A stretch of 64,000 nt of DNA from Haemaphysalis longicornis. Its lineage: Eukaryota > Arthropoda > Arachnida > Ixodida > Ixodidae. The DNA is taken from positions 28,354,909 to 28,418,908 of the forward strand of contig CM023457.1 in NCBI GenBank assembly GCA_013339765.2, in the 5' to 3' direction. The notes beneath the pieces are model-generated. The model saw only the letters and a list, made by a program, of their open reading frames with translations, was not told the DNA's origin and made no database searches. Shown here one piece after another: positions 42,976 through 56,700 of the stretch. The translations under genes were made by a program, and so were the position numbers. Within the stretch, counting starts at the first letter, position 1, and the number at the start of each line of letters is the position of its first letter.

Positions 42976-45961
42976 ATGGCGCAACAAACCGGCATAAATT
43001 TACTGGAAGAGAGACTTCACAATTCTTTCGTGATGCAATGGAACGCAAGAGGACTGCGAGGGCGGATGTCAGATTTTCGGCAGCGCATGTTTAAGTACAA
43101 GTTCCCAGTCGTGGTTATATGTGAGCCAAACATATCTGCCCCGTTTCGTCTCTCGGTTACGTTCTCCTGTTGTCACAGAAGGAAGGAATACCCAGCAAGG
43201 TATTATTATGCGTACGAAAGGACATACCTTACGTCAGACATGCGCTTTCTGCTCATGCATCGAATGAATATATTTGCGTGACGTTAACGCACAAGCGTCG
43301 AGTCATTTCGGTCATCGGGGCTTACATACCTCCACGCGCAGGACGTTGACTTCAACGTAACTGAGCTCTGTGGTGCACACTTGTTCCGGTCCTTACATTA
43401 TCGTCGGTGATTTTAATGCCACCACCCCCTGTGGGGCAGTGCGGCTACTAACAAGAAAGGAAATGACCTTGCAGACTTTATTCACGGCGAAAGCTTCGTG
43501 GTTATTAACGACGGTTCCCCTACCTTTCTTCGTGGTCTCTCGTACAGTAGTTTCTTGGACCTTGCAATCGTATCAAAGACTCTGTCGACATCTGCAACTT
43601 GGTGTTGTGATGTTGAGTCACATGGAAGTGACCACATTCCGACCTACGTACAACTGCGCTGGTTACACACGTCTGATGTCCCTAGGATCCGTTGTACTGA
43701 TTGGCGGAAGTTTACGTTGATGGTTGAGGAGTCATGCCGCAACTATTGCGGTCGGAGTCCCAATATAGAAAGCGCCATATTGTCTGCTATTTAGTGCACC
43801 ACGAAGTACGTTAGCACTCCCAAACATCGAACACCCATAGATGCCGTGTATGAAGAACTCCGTGCCATAGACGCCGCGCAGAGAGGAGGTATAGAAGGAC
43901 CCAGGCTGCAGCAGATCTAACAGAATGTCACCGCGTGCAACGGAAAATACGACGCCATTTAGAAAAGCTTGGAAGAGAGCAGTGGAGGCGATTTTGCTCT
44001 TCATTAGATCCGCGCAAGCCCCTTTCAAGAATTTGGCAAGTGGTACGAAGTCTCCAGTACCACCCGAAGCAACTGTGCCCTTTTCGTGCTTTGGCTCTAA
44101 GCACAGGAAAAAGCGAAGTAGAGGTAGCTGAAGTATATTGCAAAATGATTGTTGATGGATCCCACGCCCTGCTTCCCAGTACACAAAGGCGTACAACCGC
44201 AGACCACAGACGACCGCCTCAACGTTCCGTTCCTCGATGCAAGAACTGGATGCCGCACTTTCAGCCTCCTGCCGTTCATCTGCTGCAGGACCTGATGGCG
44301 TCGTACGGTACTGCGTACTGCGAAACCTTGGAGTGAAGGTCAGAAAGCCCTCTTATCATGGTTCAATGCAACGTGGATCTCCAGCTCTGTCCCCAACCAC
44401 TGGAAATGCAGTCGAGTGGTAGCTCTACTGAAGCCAGGAAAATCCCCCTTGGAGCTTTCCTCATACAGACCCATCGCCTTGGCAAGCTGCATCGGAAAGG
44501 TTATGGAGAGAATGGTGCTGGCCCGGACTCGAATGGTTTCTTGAGAAAAAACAACATTTACCCGGATGTCATGACAGGATTCCGAAGAGGACGATCCTCT
44601 ATAGACAGTGTCATCGATCTGGTGTCTTCAGTGGAGCAAGAAAGAAACCGTCGCCGAATCGCGGGCGCATTTGTTTTTTGTGACATCAAAGGCGCCTATC
44701 ACAACGTGCTGCACAATGCGATTATGGATGCTCTAGAGATTGTGGGTGTAGGCGGCCCGACTCTATGAGTGGATTTTCCAGTTACCTTACTGGTCGCACA
44801 ATCTTCATGTCCACGTACTGCCGGTGACACAGGACGCCACCAGGTTATATCGCGGTGTTCCACGAGGAGGAGTACTTAGCCCCACCCTCATTAATATTGC
44901 CCTAATGGCCTCGTGAACGAAATGCCTGAAGTCGTCAGAGTCACTATGTACGCTGACGATATCTGCATCTGGACTTCTGGTGTAACTCGACCGCAGCTGC
45001 GAGCCCGTATACAGCGAGCCGCAACAACGACGTCTCGGTACTTGTGCCGTCAAGGTCTGAGTTTAGCGCCAGAAAAATGCGCCGTTCTTGCATTCACCAG
45101 AAAGTCGATGCTCCGGTATCCTATCATTATTGAGGGGACACTGATACCTTACGTCACGCACCACAGATTTTTGGGAGTGACTGTAGACCGCGGTCTGTCG
45201 TGGACGAAACACATCGCCTCGTTGAAGACTAAACTTGCAAGTCTTGTACATGTTCTTCGCTTCGTGGCGGGGATGAGATGGGGTCCATCTGAGAGCGCTC
45301 TTCTCCAGTTGTACCGGAGCCTGTTTTTGGGGTATCTTCGTTACAGCCTGCCAGCCATTTCAAACCTGCGAACTTCTTCCCGGCGCACATTGGAGGGTTT
45401 GCAAGCACAAGCCCTCAGAATATGCTTGGGACTACCACGATGTACCTCTACTGTGGGCACAATCGCCGAGGCACGTGTTTTAAATGCAGAGCATTTCAGT
45501 AACTCACGATGTCACCCGCGTTGACGTCCGTCCGTTGATGTCACCCGCGTTGACGGCGAGTCACTGATCCCACCCTGATAATCGTCACAGAAGACTACAC
45601 GTCTGGACCCGACTGCAAGTTTCGGTTACCTCCTGGTATTCAGCGAAACCACGCCACGCTGTTTCACCGACTACGGTTTGGCGTAGCCTTTACCCGTCGC
45701 TACAAGCACCTCATCGGCGTTACGAGTGACCCCGATTGTGAAACATGCCGTGTACCAGAGTGTATTTCGGATGTTCTCTGCCACTGTCCACGCTATGCGC
45801 ATCCTCGAGAACAATTAGCGACATCATTAGCCCGTTTGGATTTTCATGTGGTGTCGGAGAAAGTACTGCTGGGCCCTTGACCAGACGCGTAGAGTCTCCA
45901 CAAGGCATTTAAAGCTGTGCTGACACTTCTGCGCAGCAGCGGCCTCTCAGCAATATTGTAG
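42976..45961 (+). pseudogene. LINE ORF2 (endonuclease and reverse transcriptase), broken
   Basis: Begins MAQQTGINLL, 6 bases past ORF1's stop. Endonuclease start VMQWNARGLRGRMSDFRQ and a shifted IIVGDFNA; RT motifs FCDIKGAYHNV and MYADDICIW; thumb HHRFLGVTVDRGLSW; C-terminal knuckle CETCRVPECISDVLCHC ending near 45960. At least several frameshifts. No RNase H recognised. Confidence 0.8.
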
Positions 45962-46176
45962 TTGAGGCCCGTAAGACTGACATGCACAGTATAAGTATAG
46001 GCATCTTCTGCACATAGCCACTTATTCATTTCTCCGCCATCTTCATCTCTCTCGTCCTCAATCCACACTTTTTCCTCCCCTTTCCCTTCCCACACACAGA
46101 ATAGCTGGTCAGATATACTGCCATCAGGCCAACCTTTCTGCGTTTTTTTTTTCATTTCAATAAAATTCTTCTCTCT

Positions 46177-46189
46177 TTAAGCATTCTAG
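46177..46189. repeat. Target-site duplication, right copy
   Basis: ttaagcattctag, identical to 39926-39938. Confidence 0.92.
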
Positions 46190-48570
46190 ACCTAACATTC
46201 CTCAGCCATCAATTCGAAATGAAACAAGACCAGATTAACGCCGTATAGGGGATTTCTGACCACATAATGTCAATTTGCAGGCTTATGGTTAAACATCACT
46301 TTCGGGTGCGATCTACTGGAACACCAGTAGCAGAGTTTAATCTAGCGGATGATTGGTGTATATTAACATGCCTGGCGCATGAATTCCCGCAGTTATCCGA
46401 CTTCGTTGGCAGGCCCGACGCAAATGTTAACCCGCTCTGTCTTCAATGCAAAAATATTGTGTCGCACTGTTTATATAGTTTCATTACTTTGCGACTGACA
46501 ACGGCCACACGAAACAATCCGTATATTGCACGAGAAGTCATACGTGTTAAAAAACAAGTCAAAATAGTACGTAAATCATTAAATAAAAATGGCGCAAACG
46601 CTTCCAACTCGTCTACCCCGACACGGGTAACATCTAACTTCTAATCCAAAAAAAAAAAGCAAACCAATACTACTACAAACAAACGCTTCCTTTCTTCATA
46701 AAAAATAACCCGTGTAGATACTGGAAACATATATGCCCCCCAAAAACTGACACCCCCAAATTTTCAGCTGAAGAAAAACAAGCTAAATCTAATCTATACA
46801 ACAAAATGTTTCACGCAGACTTCACAAAGATAACGGAAGAACTCCGACATCGGATCTGTTGACAGCGTTACAATGGACCCATTAATTTTTTTATTATTGA
46901 TGCGGGAATTCTAACCTGTTTTGCGCTACTGAGCACGAGGTCGCGGGTTCGTTCCCGGCCGCGGCGGGCCCTTTTCTGATGGAGGCGAAAAGCAAAAACG
47001 CCCGTGTGTACGAGATTTCGGCGCACGATAAAGATCCCAGGTGGTCAAAAATTAATCCGGAGCCCTCCACTACGGCGCGCCTCATCGCCTGCGTTGCGTG
47101 CGCGTTAAAACCCCCACATCAATCATTCTAACCTGTTGCTAAGGTTGACCCAGAAAAAGCTTGCGGGCCAGACGAAATTCCGAACGATTTTTCAGGCGGT
47201 ATGTATAATTGTGTAGCAGGTATTTAGGACTGGTTTACCGTAAATTTATTCGTAATCAAAGCTTCCCGATGACTAGAAAATAGCAAAGATAACACCAATA
47301 CATAAGGAGGTGACAGTACGGACTCTTCTAACTTTAGGCCCATCTCTCTCACTAGTCCATCATGTAAATTACTCGAACACATCATTATAAAGCATCTAAC
47401 ATTGTTCCTAGAGGCTAAAGGCCCCTTATCACCAGCCCAGCACGGCTTCAGAAGTGGACTGTGAACAACTACGCAGCTCTCATAAGTTTTAGATGACCTC
47501 GCTATTTCTATCAACAACCGCACACAAACAGACCTAATACTGTTCGATTTTTCTAAAGCATTCGACTCGGTACGCCATACCAAATTAATCGCAAACATGG
47601 AAAGTGTAATCCGAACCGGAAATTTAACAAGTTGGATTGAAGACTTACATGATCGTTCACTATTTATAATCTTTGAACACGTGCCATCAGAGAACAAACT
47701 TGTCGCGTCCGGTATCCCCCGGGATCCGTTCTTGGCCCACTTTTTTCTTGCCCTTATTAATACCATCAAGGCAAATACTTCATGTAACATCAAACTTTTT
47801 TGCTGACGATTGTATCATCTACCAAGAAGTCAACGGTCCTAGAGGCCATCCCTCACTCACTCATCTTTAATGACCTTGCCAACTGGTGCAAACAAATGGC
47901 AAATGAGGTATTATTCTTAAGGAAACAGTCTGTATGAACATAACAATGAAAAAAGAACAGATGGATTTCTCTTACTCAATCAATGACACGCAACTGGTCA
48001 AAGTACGTGAGCACAATATTCAGGGTAATATTAACTACTCATCTAAAAATGGTACTCGCACATAGTAAGCCCCAAATCCACTGCCTTGCGCGAGTTGGTT
48101 TATATTCGAACGCGTTTACGGCTCGCGCCCACATGAACATCAATCCATAAGGCCAGTACTAGAACACGCCAACGCCGTATTACTGTCACCAATATTAAAC
48201 AAATGGAAAAGGTTAAGAGGCAAGCCGGGAGATTTATATGCAATAAGTATATACGTACGGACTCACCAACTAAAAGTTTAATTGATTGTGGGCTTCCTAC
48301 AATAGGATTGGGAGTCCAACAAGGACAAATAAGTACCCGTTATAACTCTATCACAGTAATCATAAAGTCGACGCAAACACGGAAAACGAGGCAATAGCAC
48401 CCGCGCACTTTAGTCAAATATTCCTTTCATGACGATGGCTTTAAGTATTCATTTTTCTCCACGCCATTAGGGAGTGGAACCGCTTAAGCCCATCTATTAC
48501 TGACACGGTTTAATTACCTGATTTTAATCAAGAATTGTGAATATTAGCCACTAACAGGAAAACAACAGAG
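46190..48570 (+). mobile_element. CR1-type LINE, right part (RT)
   Basis: Continues the endonuclease, then RT: ACGPDEIPNDF, FRPISLTSS, a damaged QHGFRSG, LILFDFSKAFDSVRH, and FADDCIIYQE after a frame change. The C-terminal phrase DDGFKYSFFSTP is typical of CR1. Dense with stops; the oldest member of the nest. A SINE interrupts it at 46921-47124. Confidence 0.8.
46908..47137 (+). mobile_element. tRNA-derived SINE (Ruka-like) with 13-bp target duplications
   Basis: SINE body 46921-47124, flanked by attctaacctgtt at 46908-46920 and 47125-47137. B box GGTTCGTTCCC is visible; the A box is degraded. The body ggcgaaaagcaaaaacgcc matches 39075-39187. The tail ends cccccacatcaatc. Confidence 0.88.
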
Positions 48571-48671
48571 TTGGAAACGTTTTTTCAACCAGTCCACATT
48601 GATGTTACGCTGCAGTTCGCTGCACACTGTGCCGCATCTTACACCTCAGGCTTTTGCGGCGACTCTTGACT

Positions 48672-49330
48672 TTTTAGATGCGACTGCATCTCAATCACTC
48701 GCTTTGTCCATGCAGCGTCGGCGTTGTTGTCATCCGCCCCTCCCCCATTCTCCTCGCCGCGCGAGCTGCGCTCTATCCGCCGCTCACCCCCCTCTCCTCT
48801 CCGATGCCCCTCTCTCGTCCACTCCCCTCCCTCTACACTTTAAAAAAAATAATGGTTAGCGGCGCCCGGTTTCTATCCCACGACCCTGTGGGTGGAACGC
48901 GAGGTACATGGTGCTCTTCTCACTGCGCCAGAAAAACGAGACAGAATCAAATGCTACGAACGCGCCTTATATCCTTGACTCATTCAAACTACGTCAAGAA
49001 GCTACTGATGCAACGCATGATGGGGCAATGATTAACACTTGCAATAAAAGAAAAGAAGCTCGCACTTACAGCAACAATGATGGAGTAAGGTCGTTGCGAC
49101 AGCGAAGCCCCAAGCATACCACTTAGAGAGATTGACCAAGATTGGGCAATAAAACACAATAATAATCATAAAACGTAATAATAATACGCATTCCGGACAC
49201 GTTTCACGCGATTTCAGAATCAATCCAACGGAAACACCAAGTGAACCCCACGATGCGTCGCATCTACACAGGGTTCCCCTCGCGGGGAGGTGGGCGCAAT
49301 TTTATTCCGGCTTTATTCCTAATTTCTGCA
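48672..49330 (+). repeat. Interspersed repeat, copy 2
   Basis: Shares the blocks of 1360-1924 (gatgcgactgcatctca, ctcacccccctctcctctcc, gcgtcgcatctacacagg) but has other DNA where copy 1 has the GGATT array. Contains the short motif at 49056-49115. Confidence 0.6.
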
Positions 49331-49339
49331 ACAATATAC

Positions 49340-50468
49340 TTCTTCTGCTGTCTCTCTGATTTTGTATGGCTTGCTCTACGCGCATGCTCGATCTTTGTAA
49401 TTTGGATGTGAATAAAACGCTACATTCAGACAAGTACACTTCTCAGCCCTGTTCCGCAAAATTTTGTTGAAATACGACTCACGCTATTTCATTTTCTTGT
49501 CCACACTGAACAGCTGGCTGTGTAAACAAAACCTGCTTGTTATCTATTATCAGATTAAACAACGTCTATTCCCCACTGCTATGTTATCTACGCAATTATA
49601 TTTACTGTTATTGTCCGTGTCTATTTATGTATTCCCACCAGCTCTGGTCTCAAAAAGTACTGGCATTATTTCAAAACATATATTTCAAAATGCTTTTTCT
49701 GAATACGTTAGGCAGAATAAATTTTTTTCTTTTAAAAAGATACTTCAGCGCACAACCTAATTTTTAGGCCACACGTACATTGATAGCATGAATTGTGTGA
49801 TTAAAAATTAAGAGACGAAAGTATGTTACGGCTTCCGCATCCCCGTGAATGTACAGAGAAATCTGCTCTCATGTGAGTTCGTGAACGGCGACCACCACTT
49901 AAACACCGCGTCCACAGACAGTTTATGTGGTCTTTCATTACTCGGAACTTTCATGCACTGGCCAATCGCTCGAATAGAGTTTGCGTATGAGGCGCTGAAG
50001 TCACCTTTCTCTATAACGTTACGCAGGACTATAGGAGCCAATGAACAGATATAAGAGAGAATTAAACAGTCCAACACCCCGCAATGCATCGCCGAACGCC
50101 CGCGAGCTCTCCATCTCTCTGATCATGGCAACACTATCGCTCTCATGACACACAATGACAAGACCTAGTCGAACCGTGACGGCGAGCAGGCAACGTGTGA
50201 GCACATAGAGAGGGGTGGGGGCAAGGACAGAAGGTATTCTTGTCTCTGGAAATGGCTTCGGCCAATCTCTCTGATATCAATTGCGCATGACGCTTTTATC
50301 AACCGGCGCTGGCACATAGAGAGTTCATGAAAGCTGTTATCGCCTGCCCAAATATTCCCAGCAGCTGTTCTTTTGCTACGCCCCTTTGAATTGTTTCATA
50401 TCCCCCGGTCACCCACCGCTGTCCCCCTGCAGAGTAGCAGCCTCCGCTGCGAATGGAAGACTGCTGCA
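49340..50468. other. Upstream of the TRAF gene; no gene seen
   Basis: AT-rich to mixed DNA without recognisable frames. Promoter elements of the TRAF gene should lie here, but none can be assigned with confidence. Confidence 0.4.
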
Positions 50469-50756
50469 ATGTCCGACCAAGAAGTTTCACTTCACCGAGT
50501 GCGAGGCTTTGTTAGTGGCGTGAACTGGAGAGTCACGAAGTTCACCCACGCAGTGCCCCGTCACATTACTTGCGGACTGTGCCACGTGATTTCACCCGCG
50601 ACAGTTTTGCTGCCATGTCTTCACACTTTGTGCGCGTCATGCGCAAGCCGCACTGCGAGCGACGGAAACATCGTGTGTCCTTTCGACCAGGAGTCATTCG
50701 CCACAGGCGTCTGCCAAAAGGCTCATTTGCAGCCAGCTACTGTTGATAGACTGAAG
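50469..50756 (+). CDS. TRAF-like exon 1 (RING)
   Basis: Starts MSDQEVSLHRVRGF. Upstream in-frame codons are open but do not look conserved, and an earlier ATG at 50373 is possible. The intron is entered right after VDRLK. Confidence 0.82.
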
Positions 50757-53700
50757 GTAAGTGCTGCGCTGGGCAGTAAAATAAACGCTGCGCATTGCAT
50801 ATGCGCAGCTTGTGGTGGAATCTTCAGACGTTACTTTTGTCTTTTTTTCTGGGTTACTTTTTGGGGGGCTTGACAAGTTGCGTGGCATTACCTATGAGTC
50901 CCGAAATTGAAATTATGTTTACGTTTTATGGGCACGGAACAGTAGCGCTCGCGATGCGTGTTGTGCAGCTTCTTCTAACACTGAGAGCAACCTTGGAAGT
51001 CTGCGTTGAGAACTTCTCCGGACAATATGACAAAACAAAAATGACTGCGTATCTGCTTGCTTCGTTGCAAGTGCCGTGGCAATATACAATAACCTGCCGC
51101 CCGGTCCACACAACTTCCTTCCCTTCTCTTTTTAAGTGCGAATGCACTTCTTAAGCGACCCTGAATCACGCGTCCACCGCCGTCCGCCCATCCGCACCAC
51201 ATACCCTACTTAGGGCGATTGGCCAGAAGAGTTCCTAATTTCTTTAGCACATACCCCACTTAGGGCGATTGGCCAAGAAGAATTCTTTCGCATCACCCGT
51301 GCATTCCCACTTCCCCATCGACGACTGCTGTCTTCGCCAGGAGCGGAAGTCGGGGCGAGTACTGCGGCGTCTACCTAGTCGGTCACGTCCACGCGAACCT
51401 CGTGTCGCACGCCGTGTCCACCTCGCCGGTCAGGGACGAGTCGCCGTACAGTGCCGTCTACACCGACGCGTACTCGGGCGACGGAATCGTGGTCGTCCAC
51501 CCTCTACCTCGCGCCAAACATCTCGCGCGACGACGGTCGTCGAATACGTGGACGCGGCGATGGAGAGTGTGGCCAGGCGCGTAAAGCCCTCGGACCGGTC
51601 GTGGTTGTTGGGGACGTTAACGTGGACGTGCGAAAGGGCGGCGAGTGGTTGATGGAATACATGCTCGCCAAACCACTCCATGACGTGCCTACCGCTAGAG
51701 GCTCCCACCACCATCAACGGCAGCTATATCGACCTGGCCTTTGCGAGGAACTGTCTGATACGCGCGGTCTTGCAACAAATCTGACCGTACATTCAGTGAC
51801 CACAAGGCGGTCATAATGACCGTCAACTACAACGACAACACCAACAAGTGCTGAATAAAGAATGCTGTCGTTTCACTTTAGTTGCGTGTGTTGTGTGATC
51901 TCCTCGACATACACTTTAATTCACCAAGATTTCCAGAGAACGACTAACGGGGTGTGTGAATCCCCACTTGATCACGCGGGGGTGTTAAATGCAACTAACG
52001 GGCGAATGCCAACACAGTTCAACATAACTCCCCCTCATAGCATCACCCGTGCATTGGCACTTCCCCATGCTCCCTTCGGGGAAATGCGGGGGAATTTTTT
52101 CTCTGTCAGTCACCCTTTGACGCTCTTCCCCTCTCAGGAAACTCCTGTCGGGAATGAAGGGAAGTAAATGTAAATTGAAGTTAAATTCAGTTAAATTTTC
52201 CCGAGTTTGGACGACTCGCACGCTACCTGTTGGGACAGCACGGGCCTTTATACTTGTGTATCGTTCTTTTCTTGCTCTGCTTTGAAAATCGCGAGCGGAT
52301 GTCTTGTTTTCAAGTTTGCTTTTAGATCGCCTCTCTTCGACACCGTTGCTTAACGCCTAGTTTTATGATTTGCGGTAGTGAAGACAAAAAAGTGTAATAA
52401 TTGTTTAAAAGACGCTTGTACTCTGAGTGATGTACTTACATTTTCCCGCAAATACGCAGCATTGGTAGTTTGGAACGGTCCTGCTCACATATGCTTTGTG
52501 TTAAACGCTCCTTGACTTTGGCTGGACGGCTAAATTGAGTGAGGCAGAAGGGCCAAACTTTATACGTTTAGTTAACCCAATAAAAGCTAACGTCCTTGAA
52601 GTCTACGAGGACACTGAAGCACTTCCTATGACGTTCTGAATGTGAATGCATTTGTGCCAAATTGCCAAATATATAAAACTTTTCCCTCTTTAAGCTTCGG
52701 TGACCTTAAGTTCGGTGACCTGTGACGCAGCAGAGGGTGCTAAGAATTCCTGGATCCGGACAGGGCCGCCAATGGAACCTGGACCTGGCAACGTTTAACG
52801 CGCGAAACCTTATCTAGCGAAGCCAATCTCGAGGTGTTGTTCGAGGAATTAGAGGGCATTAAATGGGATGTAATAGGGCTTGGCGAGGTTAGGAGGGCAG
52901 GCGAAGCCTTTAAGGTGCTGAAAAATGGACACGTCCTATGTTACCGTGATCTAGAAGAGAGAAGAGAACTGGGAGTGGAATTCTAGTCAATAAAAGCACA
53001 GCTGGCAACATAGACGAATACTATAGCATTAACGAAATGGCAGCAGGTCTTGTAATTAGGCTCAATAAGAGGTACAAGCTCAAGGTGGTGCAGGGCTACG
53101 CGCCCACATCCAGCCACGACGACCAAGTAGTGGAACGCTTCTATGAAGATGTGGAATCGGCAATGGCTAAAGTAAAAAACACAGTATACCGTAGTTATGG
53201 TGGACTTCAATGCCAAAGTAGGCAAGAATCAGGCTGGAGACAAGGCAGTTGGGAACTATGGTCTGGGCTGTAGAAATAACAGGGGGACCTACTAGTTGAG
53301 TTTGCAGAACGGAATAACCTACGCATAATGAATACTTTCTTCTGTAAACAGGAGAGTCGGAAGTGGACCTGGAGGAGCCCGAATGGGGAGCACAAAAATG
53401 AAATAGACTTCATATTATGCGATAACCCTGGCGTCGTGCAGGATGTGGAAGTGCTCGGAAGGGTAAGGTGTAGTGACCACCGTATGGTAAGATCTCGAAT
53501 TAGGCTAGATTGAGGAGGGACCGCAACAAGCTAGTACGAAATAAGCCGATAAATGAGCTAACAGTAAGACGTAAAGTAGAAGACTTCAGGATCGCGCTGC
53601 AGAACCGATATTCCGCCCCTAACGAGGAAGCCGAGCTTACGACACAGGAAGCCAGCGACAATCTTACACGCATTATCACGGAGTGTGCAGTAGAAGTCGG

Positions 53701-56700
53701 GGGCACTATGGCTAGACAGGATACTGGTAAACTTTCCCAGGAGGCGAAAGATCTAATCAAGAAACGGCAAACCATGAGAATCTCTACCGCAGCTGACAGA
53801 ATAGAACTAGCCGAGCTCTCGAAGTTAATCAATAAGCGCAAGACAGCTGACATACGGAGGATGGCGGAGAAAATTGTACTTGAAAAACTGGCAAACCTGT
53901 ATACGCAATGCCTAATGACCGCAATGGTACCGGAATCTTGGAAGAACGCGAACATCATCCTAATCCATAAGAAAGGCGACATGAAGGACTTGAAAAATTA
54001 CAGGCCGATCAGCTTACTGTCAGTCGTCTACAAGGTATTACCAAGGTAATCACTAACCGAGTCTCTGCAACCTTAGATTTCAGTCAACCTAAAGAACAAG
54101 CAGGGTTCCGTAAAGGTTATTCAACAATGCACCATATTCACACGATCAATCAGGTGATAGAGAAGTGCGCTGAGTATACTGAACCCCTATATATAGCCTT
54201 CATAGATTATGAGAAAGCATTTGACTCGGTCGAAACCCTAGCAGTCCATTCAGGCATTACGGAACCAGGGGGTAGATGAGCATTATGTAAGAATACTAGA
54301 GGATATCTACAATGGGTCTACAGCTACCATCCTCCTCCATAGGGAGAGCAGTAAAATACCTATAAGGAAGGGTGTCAGACAAGGAGACACAATCTCGCCA
54401 ATGTTATTCACAGCATGCTTACAAGAAGTATTCAGAACGTTGGATTGGGAACAGGTGGGAGTAAGGGTTAATGGAGAATACCTCAGTAACCTCAGATTTG
54501 CTGATGACGTTGCCTTGCTAAGTAACTCGGGGGACGAATTGCAAAGCATGCTTTCCGCACTGGGCGAACAGAGTAGAACCGTGGGCCTGAAAATTAATAT
54601 GCAGAAAACTAAAGTAATGATCAATAACCTCGGGACAGCACAGCAGTTTGAGATAGGTGGCGAGCAGTGGAAGTGGTAAGCGAACATATCTACTTAGGCC
54701 AAGTTGTCACCCCAGATCCCAACCATGAGGCAGAGATAATTAGGAAGGATCAGAATGGGGTGGGGTGCATATGGCAGACATTCTCAGATAATGAATAGCA
54801 GCCTACCATTGTCGCTGAAGAAGAAAGTGTATGACAGCTGCATCTTACCGGTACTCACCTACGGGGCAGAAACTTGGAGGCTCACTAAGAGGGTTCAACT
54901 TAAATTGAGAACGACTCAGCGGGCAATGGAGCGGAAAATGATAGGTGTAACATTAAGGGACAAGAAGAGAGCGGAGTGGGTCATGGAGCATACTGGTGTT
55001 AAAGACATATTTGTAGAAATTAAGAAGATGAAATGGACGTGGGCAGGGCATGTAATGCGAAGGCAAGATAACCGCTGGTCATTAAGGGCAACAGAGTGGA
55101 TCCCTAGAGAAGGCAGCGTTGTAGGGGGCGGGCCGAAAGTTAGATGGGCAGATGAGATCAAGAAGTTTGCGGGGATAAATTGGTCACAGTTGGCACAGGA
55201 CCGAGATAATTGGAGAATAATGGGAGAGGCCTTCGCCCTGCAGTGGGCGTAGATAGGCTGGTGATGATGATGATGATGATGACCTTAAGTTAGCATGTTC
55301 TGGGCTATGCTGCGCATGCGCAGTTAGGCTAAGCTGTCGACTGCGCTAATTAAGTTGGTGCTAGCGGATCCCAATATTAGAATCTCACGCGTTCTATGAA
55401 AAATAATGATCTACGCCTTAAAGGTGCTATGAAAAAAAAACATTGCCTAATCTTAAAGAACTAGCTTTTGGTAACTCACGTAAGCTTTATTACAGCCCCG
55501 AAAGATGTTTTTCGGCTGAGGGGACGCAAGAAATATTGAATAACGTTTAATGTTTTCCGCTACACTGGCGTCTAATGGGCAGGAGTTACGTAATATTGGT
55601 CAGCACTGAAACATTTATCAGCATGGTATCCCCCTGCTAGCCTTCAAGTAATATGATGAGACGAAACTTGAGTCCCAACTGCAATCGCCCAGTCTACGTT
55701 TCCCGGCGGTGGCTTATGTCGGCGGCCGGAAATCGCCCAAACGAAATTCCGTGACGTCATCGAGAAATTTCCAGAAAGCGCTGGGAGTGGCCGCTGCTGT
55801 ATCCGTTTTTAACGCGATAGCGTTATTAGGCTCATTTCTAGATTTTGCCGTTCCTGCTAGCCGTCCGCTATCAGCCAGTGCTCATCAAGTGTCCCACGGA
55901 AATACGTCACCACTGCCAACCGGAAAATACGACTGAGGCAGCCAGATGCAAAGGTTAACTGGAGGATGGGAAGGATGGCAATGATGCTACGGTCGGGTGC
56001 TACGACAGAGAAGTGGTACGTGGTTCATCAGGCATCGCGTCTGCGGAGTGAGTTCGTTCTACCACCGATGGTGCATGCGTCGACGAGCCACTGTTGACTC
56101 GATACAGTTACTGGGCTCATTCGGCGACTTTCTGTAAAGGCTAACTGTCTGCTATCAGCCGTGCTCATGAGGCGACCACGGAAGACAATGTCCCTGTCAG
56201 CCGGGAAGAACGTCGGCGCTCCCAAAAGAGAGCTCGCCCCGACGCTGTAATCTGGCGTAGTTGCTCAAAACCGAATGCGAAAGGAGAGGGCGGGCTGGTA
56301 GGCTGGCAGACAATGATACTGCGGCGCAAAAAACAGAAACGATACGCGGTTTCGTCAATTGCCGTTTTCTGCGCAGTGAAGCCGCTTTTCCCACATAAAG
56401 AAGTTGTTCCTAGTTTCGCAAGGCTAAACTTCAGCGCTCAGAGAGCATGAATGGCGATTCCAAGCAGGTACGTTCGAAGCTCTCCCTTGACGAAAAGGTA
56501 ACCCTATCGCGTCTTACATCTTAAGACCTAAACGTAGATGTCTCCTGCAAGTTTTTCTCTCAATGTCTCCATTATTTGTTTGAAGTCTCTGATAATATTG
56601 GTGTAGTTGTTAATAGGAATAAGCAGCCTTTAAAAGGGACCATGCAACACTTTATTCAACTTTTTTTGAAATCTTACATGCTTGCAGAACGTAGTCACCC

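Larger units (their letters stand above)
39939..46176 (+). mobile_element. I/R1/Jockey-group LINE, full length with both ORFs decayed
   Basis: Bounded by exact 13-bp duplications. It starts with a GAA-rich 5' end, carries ORF1 (gag-like, from ATG 40055) and ORF2 (endonuclease and reverse transcriptase, from ATG 42976), and ends in a 3' UTR with caataaaattcttctctct. Without its own insert it is about 4.7 kb, right for a complete element. Many frameshifts make it inactive. It sits within the endonuclease region of a CR1 LINE and itself contains another LINE. Confidence 0.88.

Noticed and set aside
54755..55252. 165-codon frame as a host gene
   Set aside because: Its TYGAETW and WAGHVMRR motifs are the C-terminus of the RTE LINE.
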